Of a stretch of DNA of 64,000 nt, positions 11,123 to 21,991 are shown piece after piece. Location: NCBI RefSeq assembly GCF_018991925.1, contig NW_024748870.1:389007-453006 (forward strand). The letters are read 5' to 3'. Under the pieces are notes generated by a model, which was not told where the DNA came from, made no database searches, and saw only the letters and a program-made list of their open reading frames with translations. The stretch comes from Homarus americanus. Taxonomy: Eukaryota > Arthropoda > Malacostraca > Decapoda > Nephropidae. The position numbers were made by a program, and so were the translations under genes. Within the stretch, counting starts at the first letter, position 1, and the number at the start of each line of letters is the position of its first letter.

Positions 11123-11932
11123 TAGGGCCCGGATAGTTATGCATTTGCATATTTCATATGCAAATGCATATTTTGCGTGATTTCTATGATAAGTGCATAT
11201 TACCTAGATAACTGCATATAAATGCATATTTTGGTAAAATATTCATCTGGCAGTATCTCTTTGTTGCCACTGAATGAGCACACGTGGTACTGGGAGGTGA
11301 GGTGAGGTGTGGTTAGGTGAAGTGAGGTGAGGTCACGTCGCTTTAATCTGTCGTTTCCACACCTGGTCATGACTCATTGGACTAGTGAGTTAGTCAGTCA
11401 GGAGCAGTGCTGCTGTGTGGAGCTACTCTCTTCTGTTGCTCGTGAAAATGCCGAAAGTACAAAGAAACCAAAATGAAGTGCTGAGATCATATGTAAAGGA
11501 ATTTGATGCATTTACTACTGATGGAAGTGTACTGTTTTGTAAATATTGTGAAGCACCAGTGACAGCGAGCAAGAAATTTCAAGTCCAACAACACCTTAAA
11601 ACAAGCAAGCACATCCGACTCGAAGCTGTTAAGTCCAATAGTGCACAAAAGGAGCAACAACTACTTCTTGCATGTTCCAGTAAGTCAGTCTATAATGTAA
11701 ATACATGTTCATATATATTTTTTGAAGCAATTTCACATATATATGTTAAATACATTACGTATATTGCTTAATAAACATTAACATTAGTTTATATTAACTA
11801 TTTTGTTTCCGTATAACCTGCATTCTTATAAGTGACATTTTTAGTGCATATAAATGCATATTTCCCCTGGTTTTTAGCGCATATTTGCATGCATATTTCA
11901 TGGTTTTTTAGTGCATAACTATCCGGGCCCTA
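11123..11932 (+). mobile_element. hAT transposon, internally deleted
   Basis: Inverted ends TAGGGCCCGGATAGTTATGCA and its complement at the right end, flanked by the 8-bp duplication ATCATGAC (11,115-11,122 and 11,933-11,940), the size usual for hAT elements. Subterminal AT-rich palindromes (ATGCATTTGCATAT) surround the ends. It sits inside solo LTR copy 1; a partner LTR (58,296 copy) shows the undisturbed sequence. The catalytic region is absent, so it is non-autonomous. Confidence 0.88.
11448..11771 (+). pseudogene. hAT transposase N-terminal zinc finger exon
   Basis: The likely start is the ATG at 11,448 (MPKVQRNQNEVLR); an upstream in-frame ATG at 11,415 adds a hydrophobic stretch unlike the family. 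The first about 65 residues contain a BED/CGGBP1-like C2H2 finger: FCKYC, then QQHLKTSKHI, giving C-x2-C and H-x5-H. Such fingers bind the transposon ends in hAT transposases. At about 11,682 CCAGTAAGTC matches a 5' splice donor, so translation past that point (about residue 78) is probably intron. The DDE/RNase H-like catalytic part and dimerisation domain are missing because the element is deleted inside. Confidence 0.65.
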
Positions 11933-11967
11933 ATCATGACAATTGATGGCGTGGTTCGTAACAATAC

Positions 11968-12511
11968 CGATAGGCAGATTAGAAAAGGAGGCGGAGTAGC
12001 AATCTATGTCAGGGATAATCTGAAGTGTGAAATAAATAAGGAAATAAATCTTAACTAAATACAGAAACAATGTGGATAGAATTAACCGATGGTAGGGAAA
12101 ATTTATTGCAGGAGTAATATATTGACCTACTAATCTTGATAGAGTTAATGAGTGACTTATTTGGATGAAATGCACAGGGCATCGAGACATAGCAAAGTCT
12201 GTATAGTAATCGACTTTAACTTTAGCCAAATAGATTGGATCGACCTTTCGGGTAACTCAGAATCAGAAGATTTTCTTGAAACAGTTCAGGACTGTTTCCT
12301 TGGTCAACATATGACCGAACCCACCCGGGGTAATAATATACTCGATTTAGTTCTGTCAAACAGAGAAAACCTCATTTGTAATGTCGAGGTAGAGAACGAA
12401 CTTGCAAACAGCGATCACAAAGAAGTACGTTTCAAATTAGTCGCAAGGAAAATTCCATTAAAGTCCCAGATTTCAGAAGGGCAAACTTTGATAGGTCGAA
12501 AAGGCAGCTGA
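11968..12511 (+). pseudogene. CR1-like LINE endonuclease, C-terminal piece
   Basis: Continues the endonuclease after the solo LTR: GGGVAIYVRDNLKCEI near 11,985, then from 12,152 a longer frame with VIDFNFSQIDW (family motif GDFN, here IDFN), LDLVLSNRENLI and the terminal catalytic SDHKEVRF. The Ser-Asp-His box is preserved. Frame breaks before 12,152 and the Gly-to-Ile change show decay. Confidence 0.75.
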
Positions 12512-12861
12512 GAGAAGGGTATCACGTTTGGGGGTGAATTACATGACCTCACGTGAGGTGACCCCACGCATGTACCCACAGAGGGCGACCTCACTTTACC
12601 TGGAGACCTGAAAATGATAACCTCATAAAATGTGACGGTTGTGAATAACCTGATCACGAGATCTGAGGTTGACGAGTTCCACAACAATTTAAATAATGAG
12701 TTACTTAATACACGAAGGCAGAACATAACAGACAGAAAACTCAGATCAAACATCAATGACCCCAAGCGCCTACAGTATTTATATTGACCTCGAAAGAGTG
12801 TAGGGAACAGATTAGCGGACCCCTCGTAAACTTATTTACAAAATCATAAGACACTGGAGTT

Positions 12862-14210
12862 GTGCCAGACTTGTGGAAACAGGCAAATGTAGTACCCATA
12901 TTCAAAAAGGGAGACAGAGCATCAGCGTCAAATTACCGGCCGATCAGTTTGACGTCAGTAGTGGGGAAATTTCTTGAATCAATTATAGCAGATAGCATCC
13001 GATCGCATCTAGAGAAAAGCAAATTAATCTACGACTCTCAACATGGGTTTACAAAGGGAAAATCTTGTCTAACAAATCTGCTAACGTTTTTTAGGAAAGT
13101 CTTCGAGGTAGTAGATAATGACGAAAATTACGATGTTATTTACTTAGACTTTAGCAAAGCATTTGACAGAGTACCGCATCAGAGGCTTCTGAGAAAAATT
13201 AAGGCTCATGGTATCGAGGGGAAAGTTTTAAATTGGATAAAATCATGGCTCACCGATAGAACGCAGAGGGTCAGAGTAGATGGTGTTAAATCTGAGTGGG
13301 GCCGTGTAACCAGTGGGGTTCCCCAGGGTCAGTACTAGGCCCACTCTTGTTCATAATCTACATAAACGATTTAGATACTGGGATCAGCAGTGACATAAGC
13401 AAGTTTGCGGATGACACCAAAATAGGGCGGCAAATTAATTCAGGGCAGGATGCAAATGCATTACAGGAGGATCTAAATAAACTGCAGGGGTGGTCTGAAA
13501 AATGGCAAATGAAATTCAACACCAGCAAGTGCAGCGTACTTAATATTGGAAGAACAAATACTTATAATGTATACAGCCTTAACAACATCAACCTAGAGAA
13601 GTCGACTTGTGAAAGAGACCTAGGGGTACTTGTAAGCCCGGACCTACGGCCTAGAAAACAGTGCGTTAATGTTCGAAATAAGGCAAACAGAGTATTGGGT
13701 TTTATATCTAGAAGTGTAAGTAACAAGAGTGCAGAGGTCTTATTGCAACTATATCTTGCGCTAGTCAGGCCGCACCTCGATTATGCGGTTCAGTTCTGGT
13801 GCCCCTATTATAGAATGGATATAAATTCACTAGAGTCGGTGCAGCGAAGAATGACAAAAATGATTCCGGGACTTAGAAACCTTCCATATCAGGATAGGTT
13901 AAAGAAACTTAACTTGCATTCCCTAGAAAGACGAAGAGTGCGGGGAGATATGATAGAAGTATTTAAGTGGGTGAAAGGAATCAATAAAGGGGATATAGAT
14001 AAAGTTCTTATAATATCCGAGCAGGATAGGACTCGGAGCAACGGATTCAAGTTGGATAAGTTTAGGTTTAGGAGGGAGATAGGAAGAAACTGGTTCACAA
14101 ATAGGGTGGTGGACGAGTGGAACAAGCTTAGCAACTTTGTAGTAAGTGCGGGAACTCTGGAAAGTTTCAAAAGGAGGCTAGATAGATTCATGGATGATAG
14201 AGAGTGGTAG
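12862..14210 (+). pseudogene. CR1-like LINE reverse transcriptase (one frameshift)
   Basis: Two overlapping frames, 12,862-13,338 and 13,296-14,210, give one reverse transcriptase. The first holds VVPIFKKGDRASASNYRPIS, QHGFTKGKSCLTNL and YLDFSKAFDRVPH; it ends by frameshift at the conserved GVPQG box near 13,325, consistent with one lost base. The second starts within SVLGPLLFIIYINDL and holds the catalytic FADD (near 13,410) and the thumb, ending with a C-terminal region (FKLDKFRFRREIGRNW) shared with copies at 31,200-31,830 and 58,081-59,168. This enzyme copies its RNA at a nicked target. Related to CR1/L2 by motif order. The 3' end near 14,270 has TTATTTTCTTATGTTG, like the short repeated octamer tail of CR1. 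Confidence 0.85.
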
Positions 14211-14514
14211 TAACTCTCGACAGGAGCTGCCATGCACAGGCCAACCGGCCTATTGCAGACTCCTTATTTTCTTATGTTGTATGATAAATATTTAAAACTT
14301 TCAAACACCCTCTCTGAAGTGCCAATGCCTTGAAATCATCTGCATTTTGATTATCCATATATTTAACATTATTTTAGATAATAACAGGTCCAGTTACCAA
14401 TTGTGAATACATTTAGTTTGAATTTTCTATGAACCAATCAGCTATTAGTGTAAAAGCGGGTCCTGGCTTAGGGGCCAGGCTAGCGTGGAAATACTATAGT
14501 TTAGTTGCTTGATG

Positions 14515-14735
14515 CAGCTTCTGACAATGGCCCCAGAACTTCAGTTAATTGTCAATATACACACCCAGGTTCTTTTCGCATACGGTCTCTATTAATGCAT
14601 TTTTTTCGTCCTGTTGGGACATGTGATACGCCTCCTTATCGTTGGTACGACCTAGGTGAATCCTCTTAAACTTCGTGACATTGAATCATAGCAGCCATTT
14701 CTTCGACCGCTCTTGAAGCTTATAGATTTTTCTGA
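14515..14735 (-). pseudogene. LINE-B fragment
   Basis: Similar to 44,000-44,190 (shared GTTGGGACA[C/T]GTGATA and CTTCGTGACATTGAATC). In the minus strand this is the RT region after the catalytic box. No open frame. Confidence 0.6.
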
Positions 14736-15050
14736 GGCTCTTCACATATCATTCTTGACATGTTTGTTCAGAAAAACAACAGAAGGCTCTTCAGATAACA
14801 ATGTTGTATAATCCTCTGAAAACAATTGAATTGGTTTTCAAAGTTACCCTTTCAGTTTTACTGCGGTTAATACCACATTCTTAACATATTATTACCTTAT
14901 ATTTACATTATTTACCTAATGGTCACCCACTAGAGGCGGCCATGCAGAAGGAAGAACACCAATAGCCTGTGTAGGATCCCTCCATTGTTGTTCATAGGCA
15001 AGTATAGAGCTACTGTACAGTATTTTGAACCCCAGTACAGTCCTGCTCTC
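14736..15050. other. Intergenic, no gene recognised
   Basis: Nothing beyond scattered AT-rich sequence; a short direct phrase (CTACTGTACAGTA) recurs nearby. Confidence 0.35.
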
Positions 15051-15089
15051 CCCAAAACACAGCTTAGGCTGGTAGACTGATCTACCAGC

Positions 15090-15500
15090 CTCTGTGTGAA
15101 AAAGTGTTTTCTTATTTTCGTCCTGTACTACTTAGCGAACTTGTCCCTTTGTGTTGGTGGTGCATGGCATCACAAAATGATGGCCCGGGTTCACATTTCC
15201 ACCCCCTTCAAGGTTTTGAATGTTTCTTTGTGATCCACCATATTGCATTTTCTCCGAGGGGTTGTAGTCCTAAGGCCTTCAGTCTGCTTGGATAATCGAG
15301 ATGATGTGAAAGTTCAGGAATCGTCTTAGTCACTCTGTGTTGCACCTGTTCGATGTATGTTAAGTGTTTCTGGAGTTAGTGTTTCGATGTCTGTATACTG
15401 TACAGTAATCCAGGCTGGGATGTACAAGAGACTTACTGTACTGTATAAGGTTAAAGGAGCTTATAATTCTTAAATCTTGGTTGGCTCTTTTCACTTGCTG
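15090..15500 (-). pseudogene. LINE RT C-terminal remnant (third LINE type)
   Basis: Minus strand gives YIEQVQHRVTKTIPELSHHL followed by DYPSRLKALGL, the conserved thumb region just after the RT core in CR1/jockey-like LINEs. No open frame longer than about 60 codons, so heavily decayed. A related tail lies at 5530-5730. Confidence 0.55.
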
Positions 15501-15805
15501 TGCCGCCTTCTGTGATTGGTTTATCACAACGCCTAGATCACTTTCTTTATTGTATCGCCTTCTATGATTGGTTTATCACAACGCCTAGATCACTTTCTTT
15601 ATTGTATCGCCTTCTATGATTGGTTTATCACAACGCCTAGATCACTTTCTTTGTTGTATCGCCTTCTATGATTGGTTTATCACAACGCCTAGATCACTTT
15701 CCTTATTGTGTCGCCTTCTGTGATTGGTTTATCACAACGCCTAGATCACTTTCCTTATTGTGTCGCCTTCTGTGATTGGTTTATCACAACACCGAGATCA
15801 CTTTC
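15500..15805 (+). repeat. 52-bp tandem repeat, about six copies
   Basis: Units contain TTCTATGATTGGTTTATCAC followed by AACGCCTAGATCACTTTC and differ by a few bases. The unit appears to derive from the preceding LINE tail. Confidence 0.9.
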
Positions 15806-16018
15806 CTCATCAACAGTGTCCAGCATGGCCCAACACCTCACCGCCCATCACCCGTTCTTGGTACCTCTCCCACAAACAGCCTCCACATTCATCTCCTCGC
15901 ACATGTCCTTAGCCGATGCTTGTGCTGAGACAAATCCACTCTCACAGTAGCTCACCTAAAAGTCTTTAGTGTTCTTCAGTAAGCTCAGAGCCACATCAAG
16001 GTGCATTTTTTTTATGGG
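15806..16018. other. Short intergenic stretch, no gene
   Basis: No coding or repeat signal recognised. Confidence 0.4.
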
Positions 16019-16068
16019 ATTAGCCCACCAGGGCACAGGTCAATGACCTACATCAGGCCTGGGGCGAA

Positions 16069-16077
16069 ACAACAACT

Positions 16078-16122
<45 letters not shown>

Positions 16123-16339
16123 GCAGCAGCAGCAGCAATAATAACAATAATAACAATAATAACAATAATAATAATAATAATAATAATAATTCAGATACGA
16201 AAAAAAAAATAATGATAAAAATAATACTGAAAACACTGCAATAGTAAAAATAATAATAATAATAATAATTCAGATACGAAAAAAAAATTATAAAAATAAT
16301 ACTGAAAACACTACAATAATAATAATAATAATAATAATA

Positions 16340-16370
<31 letters not shown>

Positions 16371-16392
16371 TGATAATAATAATAATAATATG
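16069..16392 (+). repeat. (AAC)n, (AGC)n and (AAT)n microsatellite cluster
   Basis: ACAACA units to about 16,120, then GCAGCA, then long AAT units interrupted twice by a unit like TTCAGATACGAAAAAAAA...ACTGAAAACACT. The interruptions at 16,190-16,240 and 16,268-16,312 are near copies, so the block was itself duplicated. Confidence 0.9.
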
Positions 16393-16600
16393 GAACGATA
16401 TATGTATGGTGTGTTGTCAATAGTAAGAGAAACAATTGAGACTCTGCAATTGTGTGTAAATGAGGCAGGAAGTCAGATCAGCAACTTGGAAGGTGGTCAC
16501 AATTTTTGTGATACCATATGGCAGCAGGGTCTACCATTAGACAACACATTATGCTTCCAATAACTTCCCAGGCGGTAATACCTTCCTGTTTGATAGCTGC
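16393..16600. other. Intergenic, no gene recognised
   Basis: No coding or repeat signal recognised. Confidence 0.4.
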
Positions 16601-16604
16601 CTAC

Positions 16605-17085
16605 TACCTACTACCTACATAAATGCAGATACACGTCATCTATATAAATGCAGATACTCCTACTCTATATAAAAGCAGATACACCAAATCTATATAAATA
16701 CAGCTATATCTAATCTATATAAATGCAGATACACCTAATCTATATAAATGCAGATACACGTAATCTATATAAATGCAAATACACCTAATCTATATAAATG
16801 CAGATAGACCTAATCTATTTAAATGCATATACACCTAATCTATATAAATAAAGATACACCTAATCTATATAAATGTAAATACACCTAATCTACAAAAATG
16901 CAGATACATCTAATCTATATAAATGCAGATACACCTAATCTATATAATTGCTGATACACCTAATATATATATATATGCAGATACACCTAATCTATATAAA
17001 TGTAGATAGAGCTAATCTATATAAATTCAGATACACCTAATCTACAAAAATGCAGATACATCTAATCTATATAAATGCAGATTAG
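16605..17085 (+). repeat. 25-bp minisatellite, forward arm
   Basis: About 19 units close to ATCTATATAAATGCAGATAC plus ACCTA, with scattered substitutions. It runs into an inverted array of the same unit at about 17,082. Confidence 0.9.
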
Positions 17086-17590
17086 GTGTATCTGCATAAT
17101 AGAGATTAGGTGTATCTGCTTTTATATAGATTAGGTGTATCTGCTTTTATATAGATTAGGTGTATCTGAATTTATATAGATTAAGTGTTTCTGAATACCT
17201 GTATGTAAAACATACATTCGCAAGAATTTATTTGCAATAATTTATTTTCCATTTTCATGGCCACGCCCATTCACCACACTCTCAATACATCTGCATTTAT
17301 ATAGATTAGGTGTATATGCATTTATATAGATTAGGTGAATATACATTTATATAGATTAGGTGTATCTGCATTCATATAGATTACGGGTATCTGCATTTAT
17401 ATAGATTAGGTGTATCTGCATTTATATAGATTAGGTGTATCTGCATTTATATAGATTAGGCATATCTGCATTTATATCGATTAGGTGTACCTGCATTCAT
17501 ATAGATTAGGTGTATCTGCATTTATATAGATTAGGTGTATCTGCATTTATATAGATTAGGTGTACCTGCATTTATATAGATTAAGTGTTT
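17083..17590 (-). repeat. 25-bp minisatellite, inverted arm
   Basis: The same 25-bp unit in reverse complement (GTGTATCTGCATTTATATAG plus ATTAG). It is interrupted at 17,185-17,290 by a roughly 105-bp non-repeat block that recurs at 17,583-17,690, so part of the array was duplicated together with its flank. Confidence 0.9.
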
Positions 17591-17690
17591 CTGAATACCT
17601 GTATGTAAAACATACATTCGTAAGAATTTATTTGCAATAATTTATTTTCCATTTTCATGGCCACGCCCATTCACCACACTCGCAATACAC

Positions 17691-18287
17691 AACTAACAAT
17701 ATGAAGATTTTACATAGCTTTTTTCTGATTCATTCTTAATAAAATCACTTGTTTCAATCTTTTTATTACTAATTAAAAACTACAAAATTATTATTAAGTG
17801 ATTCCATTTTTTGTAGGTGATATGTTTGTGTTTTTGCGCATAGGAAGTGAACCTTAATTTAATTGCACATGAAAATGAAACCTATTGGATTCTCTGTGTA
17901 TTTTCTTACTTCTATTTAAAAAAATAAAGAAAATTTGATGTGAAAAAACCGGCAGGTATTGCTTTGAGAAAATTTGCATAATACTGTCCAAGAATCGCAT
18001 TTTTGAGCTGACAATTGCTTACAGCTGTGTTGAGCAGACATAAAAGAATACTGTTCTATATTTGTTTTTGTAATGAACTGGAAAAAACCTTGACATTTGT
18101 ATGTAAAAAAAATAAGTGGATTCAAAATGATGGGAGAAAAATGCAATGAGGCGAAAAGATAGAAATGCTTCGAACTTCATAGACAAAAGAGAAATTAACG
18201 AAAAAAAATTGGGAGATCTAAATCTGAAATTAAATGTACAGGGCTAAACCGTAATGAAAACGCCTTTTTTTTTCAAGACACTTAAAC
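17691..18287. other. AT-rich intergenic sequence
   Basis: No frame or repeat recognised. Confidence 0.4.
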
Positions 18288-18676
18288 TTAAGGGTAGCAT
18301 TACTCGGAGTGAATCGAGCCACCTGAGGTACAGGAGCTATTGGAACCACTACTAATAAAATAAAGCGTGAAAAAGGCATCTTAAAATCCACCTCTTAATT
18401 ACGTTATATGTGAATATGAAAAACATATATAAAAGAAATATTGCATGTGAGCTGTTAAAAAAGAAAAAGTCGAAAAGTTTATGTGTAAAAAATACTACTT
18501 TTTTCTGAAAATTTGTCCAGCGATCAAATTAATTAAAATTCTTTGTAGAAACTTGCTGCACACACTGAAAATGCTGCATTTTTCAATTGTTTCACTTTTT
18601 TATTTTATTGGCAGTGATTCTAATAGACTCAGTGGCTCAGGTGGCTAGATTCACCCAGAGTGCCCCACTTACAGTA
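18288..18676. mobile_element. MITE-like inverted-repeat element
   Basis: The left arm (18,288-18,361: TAAGGGTAGCATTACTCGGA...GAGCCACCTGAGG) matches the reverse complement of the right arm (about 18,606-18,676) over roughly 65 bp with gaps. The centre is AT-rich and non-coding. Length and layout fit a MITE; superfamily and target duplication were not established. Confidence 0.5.
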
Positions 18677-19700
18677 TGGTACATCTGAAAACAAAGTTGG
18701 CATGTGTTGATTGTGTTGCATTAAAATTAATACTGTGTATTACCTTTACTTTCATTCAAAATAAATTTTACATCAATTTGAATAAAAAAAAACTTGTGTG
18801 CAATATTTTCCACCTGACAAAATCCATGTCTTGCAATGAAATACATATGCAATAGAAGAGTGAAAGTGCCACTGCAGGTTAAAATATATTGTGACCATTA
18901 CTGCCTTGTCCCAGCCTAGTTCTAGGTAACCCAAGTAGAGATAACTTATTATGCAGCTGGCAAAAGCATCTAAAGTCCTTAGAATTAACAAGGGCAACCT
19001 TCCAAAAATTTCCACGATACATGCTAGGCTGAAGGTATCCGTTCAGAAAGAGGTGTGTCCACACTCACTGGCACCATGGCCAATCAGTGTGGCACAATAG
19101 TAAAACTGCTGCTACTCACCAAACCATGATTCCTGACAGAAGTACTGTGGTTTAATCAACCCCCAAGCATTTCCATCCACCTCAGTTCTACAATTTTACT
19201 ATTACAATGAGTAATAATAGTGACACCATGTTACTGTTTTATCAATATAAAATATTAATGATAAACATTATTGATAAACATTACAATATAATCCCATTTG
19301 CAACTTTTCTTCTTGCCTCTTCCTAGCTTATACATATACAGTATTCACAAGGTTTTACAATAAAAAGCTTAATTTCCACTATAACAATGTATTTGTGAGT
19401 TTAAAGGCTATGTCAGAAAAATGGCATTTTCCTCATTAGTTCAAGAATTGTAGTAATTTCAATTTCAACTTTAATTGCATTTTCAGGAAAAAATTGGTTT
19501 GGGTGTTTAGACACTTCTGCTATGCACAGCCTCATACAAGTGTGGTAAACAGAAAGAAATACATACAGTATGTACTTCATCTGCACCTGTAAAAGGGACA
19601 TTTGTGTATACAGTCTAAGAAACAAGTATCTTCCCAGCTTTGGCCGATGACTATTAAAGCTTAGCTTATTAAACTGAAAGCATAACCATGACTACATCTT
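18677..19700. other. Intergenic, no gene recognised
   Basis: Short chance frames only. Confidence 0.4.
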
Positions 19701-19701
19701 A

Positions 19702-20002
19702 TGAATTGGTACGTCGTCCTCCCTCGAGGGAAGACGGAACCATCCACGATGGCTCTCAAATAACGTCTTCCTCTAGTCAAGGATATCAAATTACTGCCCG
19801 CTATAGGTGGCCAAGGAGCCGGCTACTTAATGCCTTAACTCAGCATAATATGACGCAGCTTCCCATGGACACACCTTATCACGTGCACTGAACATGTCAC
19901 CTCATAGCTAGTGGAAAGTTACAGGGGATGAATCAGTATATAAAGCAAATGTAATTAACCCATTTATATAATTCTTCTGTTTGTGAAACAGGGGCTATTA
20001 CA
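19702..20002 (-). repeat. rep-A copy 2 (LTR-like, truncated)
   Basis: Matches the half of copy 1 from about 5035 to 5329, from CGTCCTCCCTCGAGGGAAG to the GGGGCTATTACA end. The palindromic end is missing. Confidence 0.6.
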
Positions 20003-20768
20003 AAACTATTTGAGGTACACAGATGCATGCACTGGATGACTTAACTTTTCTGCTGCAAAGATAATTGTTACTTAGACTGTACCTGAACTCAAATATTGTA
20101 CCTTACCTCCATCTGAAAATGAACACTACAATACCGCCATAAACATTTTAATTTTTAGTTATACTTTTAATTAAACAAACAATGTAACCTGACCTAACAT
20201 AATCTAGGTAACTTAAACAACAAAGTAAACTTTGCAAGTAGCCTTAATTTACCTCAGTATCTGATGTTATCACCATTAGGTTTCCTATACTGAAAGGTCA
20301 GCACTGTTAGTAAAATACATGCAATAAAAATAATAAAAAATATATAAAATATGCTCACAGGCAAAGCAAGGCTCATTATACAAAGTTTATCCACATTTTA
20401 TGAAATAATACAGGTTATATTTTACTGCCATCTCAGATATTATTCCTCCAGATTTATTTAAAAGCAATTTAAATGTGTGTCAGTGATTTTTTAGTAAATT
20501 TTGAACCCCCTGAAACAAACAACAAATTTGGATCTGTTTACAGGGTATTTAAAAGTGCACCATAGTATAACTTAGTGTATACAAGTGCAAACTGTTACAA
20601 AATATGATAAAGATTCAAACACTAGAGGCTATGTACTTACCACAGGTGCTTTTGTCTTTGAATACTGTATCTTCATCATTTTGACTTCCAATGAGGTTTT
20701 AACCTGTAAAACCATAAACTAGTGTTAGAAACAAGTATTTACTACAGTATGGTCGTTAAATGAATATA
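20003..20768. other. Intergenic, no gene recognised
   Basis: AT-rich; includes CTAACCTAAC-like phrases but no array. Confidence 0.4.
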
Positions 20769-20906
<138 letters not shown>

Positions 20907-20907
20907 G

Positions 20908-21557
20908 TTAACACTTTACGTGGTCCCGCATACGCTTTCCTTTCCACGTTTACGTGGTGCCCTGCCGGAACAGGATGCTCACATTCATGCTTGTGTGCTT
21001 TGAGGAGAGGCTGGTGAGCGCGCCATGCTGGATCCAAACCTCCCGCCATCCTGCCTATTTGTGTAGCTGCTTTGAACATGGTGCGCATAAGATCGCCCAG
21101 TCATCAAAACATTACCAGTTCTTCACCGCCACCCAACAGCCGGCCCAAGTCAGTGATAGTGATAATTATGGTGAGGATATGGACTTATATGGACTTGGGA
21201 GTTTGACAAAGAGTGAAGCCTCTGTGTTGGATAGTATTCTAATTGATACAGAAGCTAGGTGAGGGCCAATAATCTGCCCTCTGCCTGGAACCAACCGCCC
21301 ATCCCGTGTGCCCAGCCATTTTTTCTACTAATGTAAGTGTTAAAAACCTAATATTATTGATATTTCTCTTAATTATTAATTGTGTGTGCATACCATCATA
21401 AAGTTAAGATAATATTTTTACTACAATATAGTTGTGTGTGTCGTCAAAAATTGGGTTTGGGGATCGGACCATTTCCAATTATCCTATGTTGTTTATTCAC
21501 GCGTTTCTCACTTTCCTGGTACCCTCAGGTTACATTAACCGCTAAAGTGAGGGTTAA
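20908..21557. mobile_element. Possible piggyBac-like element
   Basis: Bounded by TTAA on both sides (20,908-20,911 and 21,554-21,557), the target used by piggyBac transposons. The inner ends are similar but not identical: CACTTTACGTGG on the left, and on the complement of the right CACTTTAGCGG four bases further in. Inside, a frame at 20,954-21,262 ends in an acidic stretch (SDSDNYGEDMDLYGLG) that could be the start of a transposase. No catalytic region. TTAA can occur by chance, so this is tentative. Confidence 0.35.

Positions 21558-21623
<66 letters not shown>
21558..21623. repeat. (TG)n(TA)n tract
   Basis: GTGTGTGTGTGTGT followed by about 48 bases of TA, directly against a Penelope terminal repeat. 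Confidence 0.95.
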
Positions 21624-21625
<2 letters not shown>

Positions 21626-21834
21626 AGTAAATCTGGGTCGTAGTCAGGTATATTGCTGATAACCACAAGGAAGAAGAAAACCACAGGTTTCTAAGCCTTT
21701 AATTATTTACATATTCAGGGGTAGTACAGACTAAGGAGAAGGACAAAACAAGTTATATACAGGTATATATACAGAGAAGGTGAGATCAAGTCCAACTTGT
21801 TTTGTACTTCTCCTTAGTCTGTACTCACCCTAAG
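21624..21834. repeat. Penelope-like terminal repeat fragment, folded back
   Basis: 21,624-21,790 matches the terminal repeats at 28,932 and 32,681 (CAAGTAAATC, GCTGATAACCACAAGGAAG, GTACAGACTAAGGAGAAG). The stretch 21,727-21,757 returns inverted at 21,796-21,826 with about 31-bp arms, so the fragment is a hairpin. Confidence 0.75.

Positions 21835-21991
<157 letters not shown>

Larger units (their letters stand above)
10515..11963 (+). mobile_element. Solo LTR, family sLTR-1, copy 1 (interrupted by hAT)
   Basis: Starts TGTTAGGAGTTGGGG, ends TTCGTAACA, with short inverted ends (TGTTACGA/TCGTAACA in the other copies) and a 4-bp target duplication ATAC (10,511-10,514 and 11,964-11,967). It contains TATAAAAG near 10,600 followed by AATAAAG near 10,645. 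Without the nested hAT and its duplication it is 631 bp, like copies at 34,440 and 58,296. No internal retroviral coding region is present, so it is a solo LTR, presumably left by LTR-LTR recombination. Confidence 0.85.

Noticed and set aside
16048..16435. Minus-strand frames of 62-119 codons rich in Tyr, Cys and Leu
   Set aside because: They are translations of AAT/AAC/AGC microsatellites.
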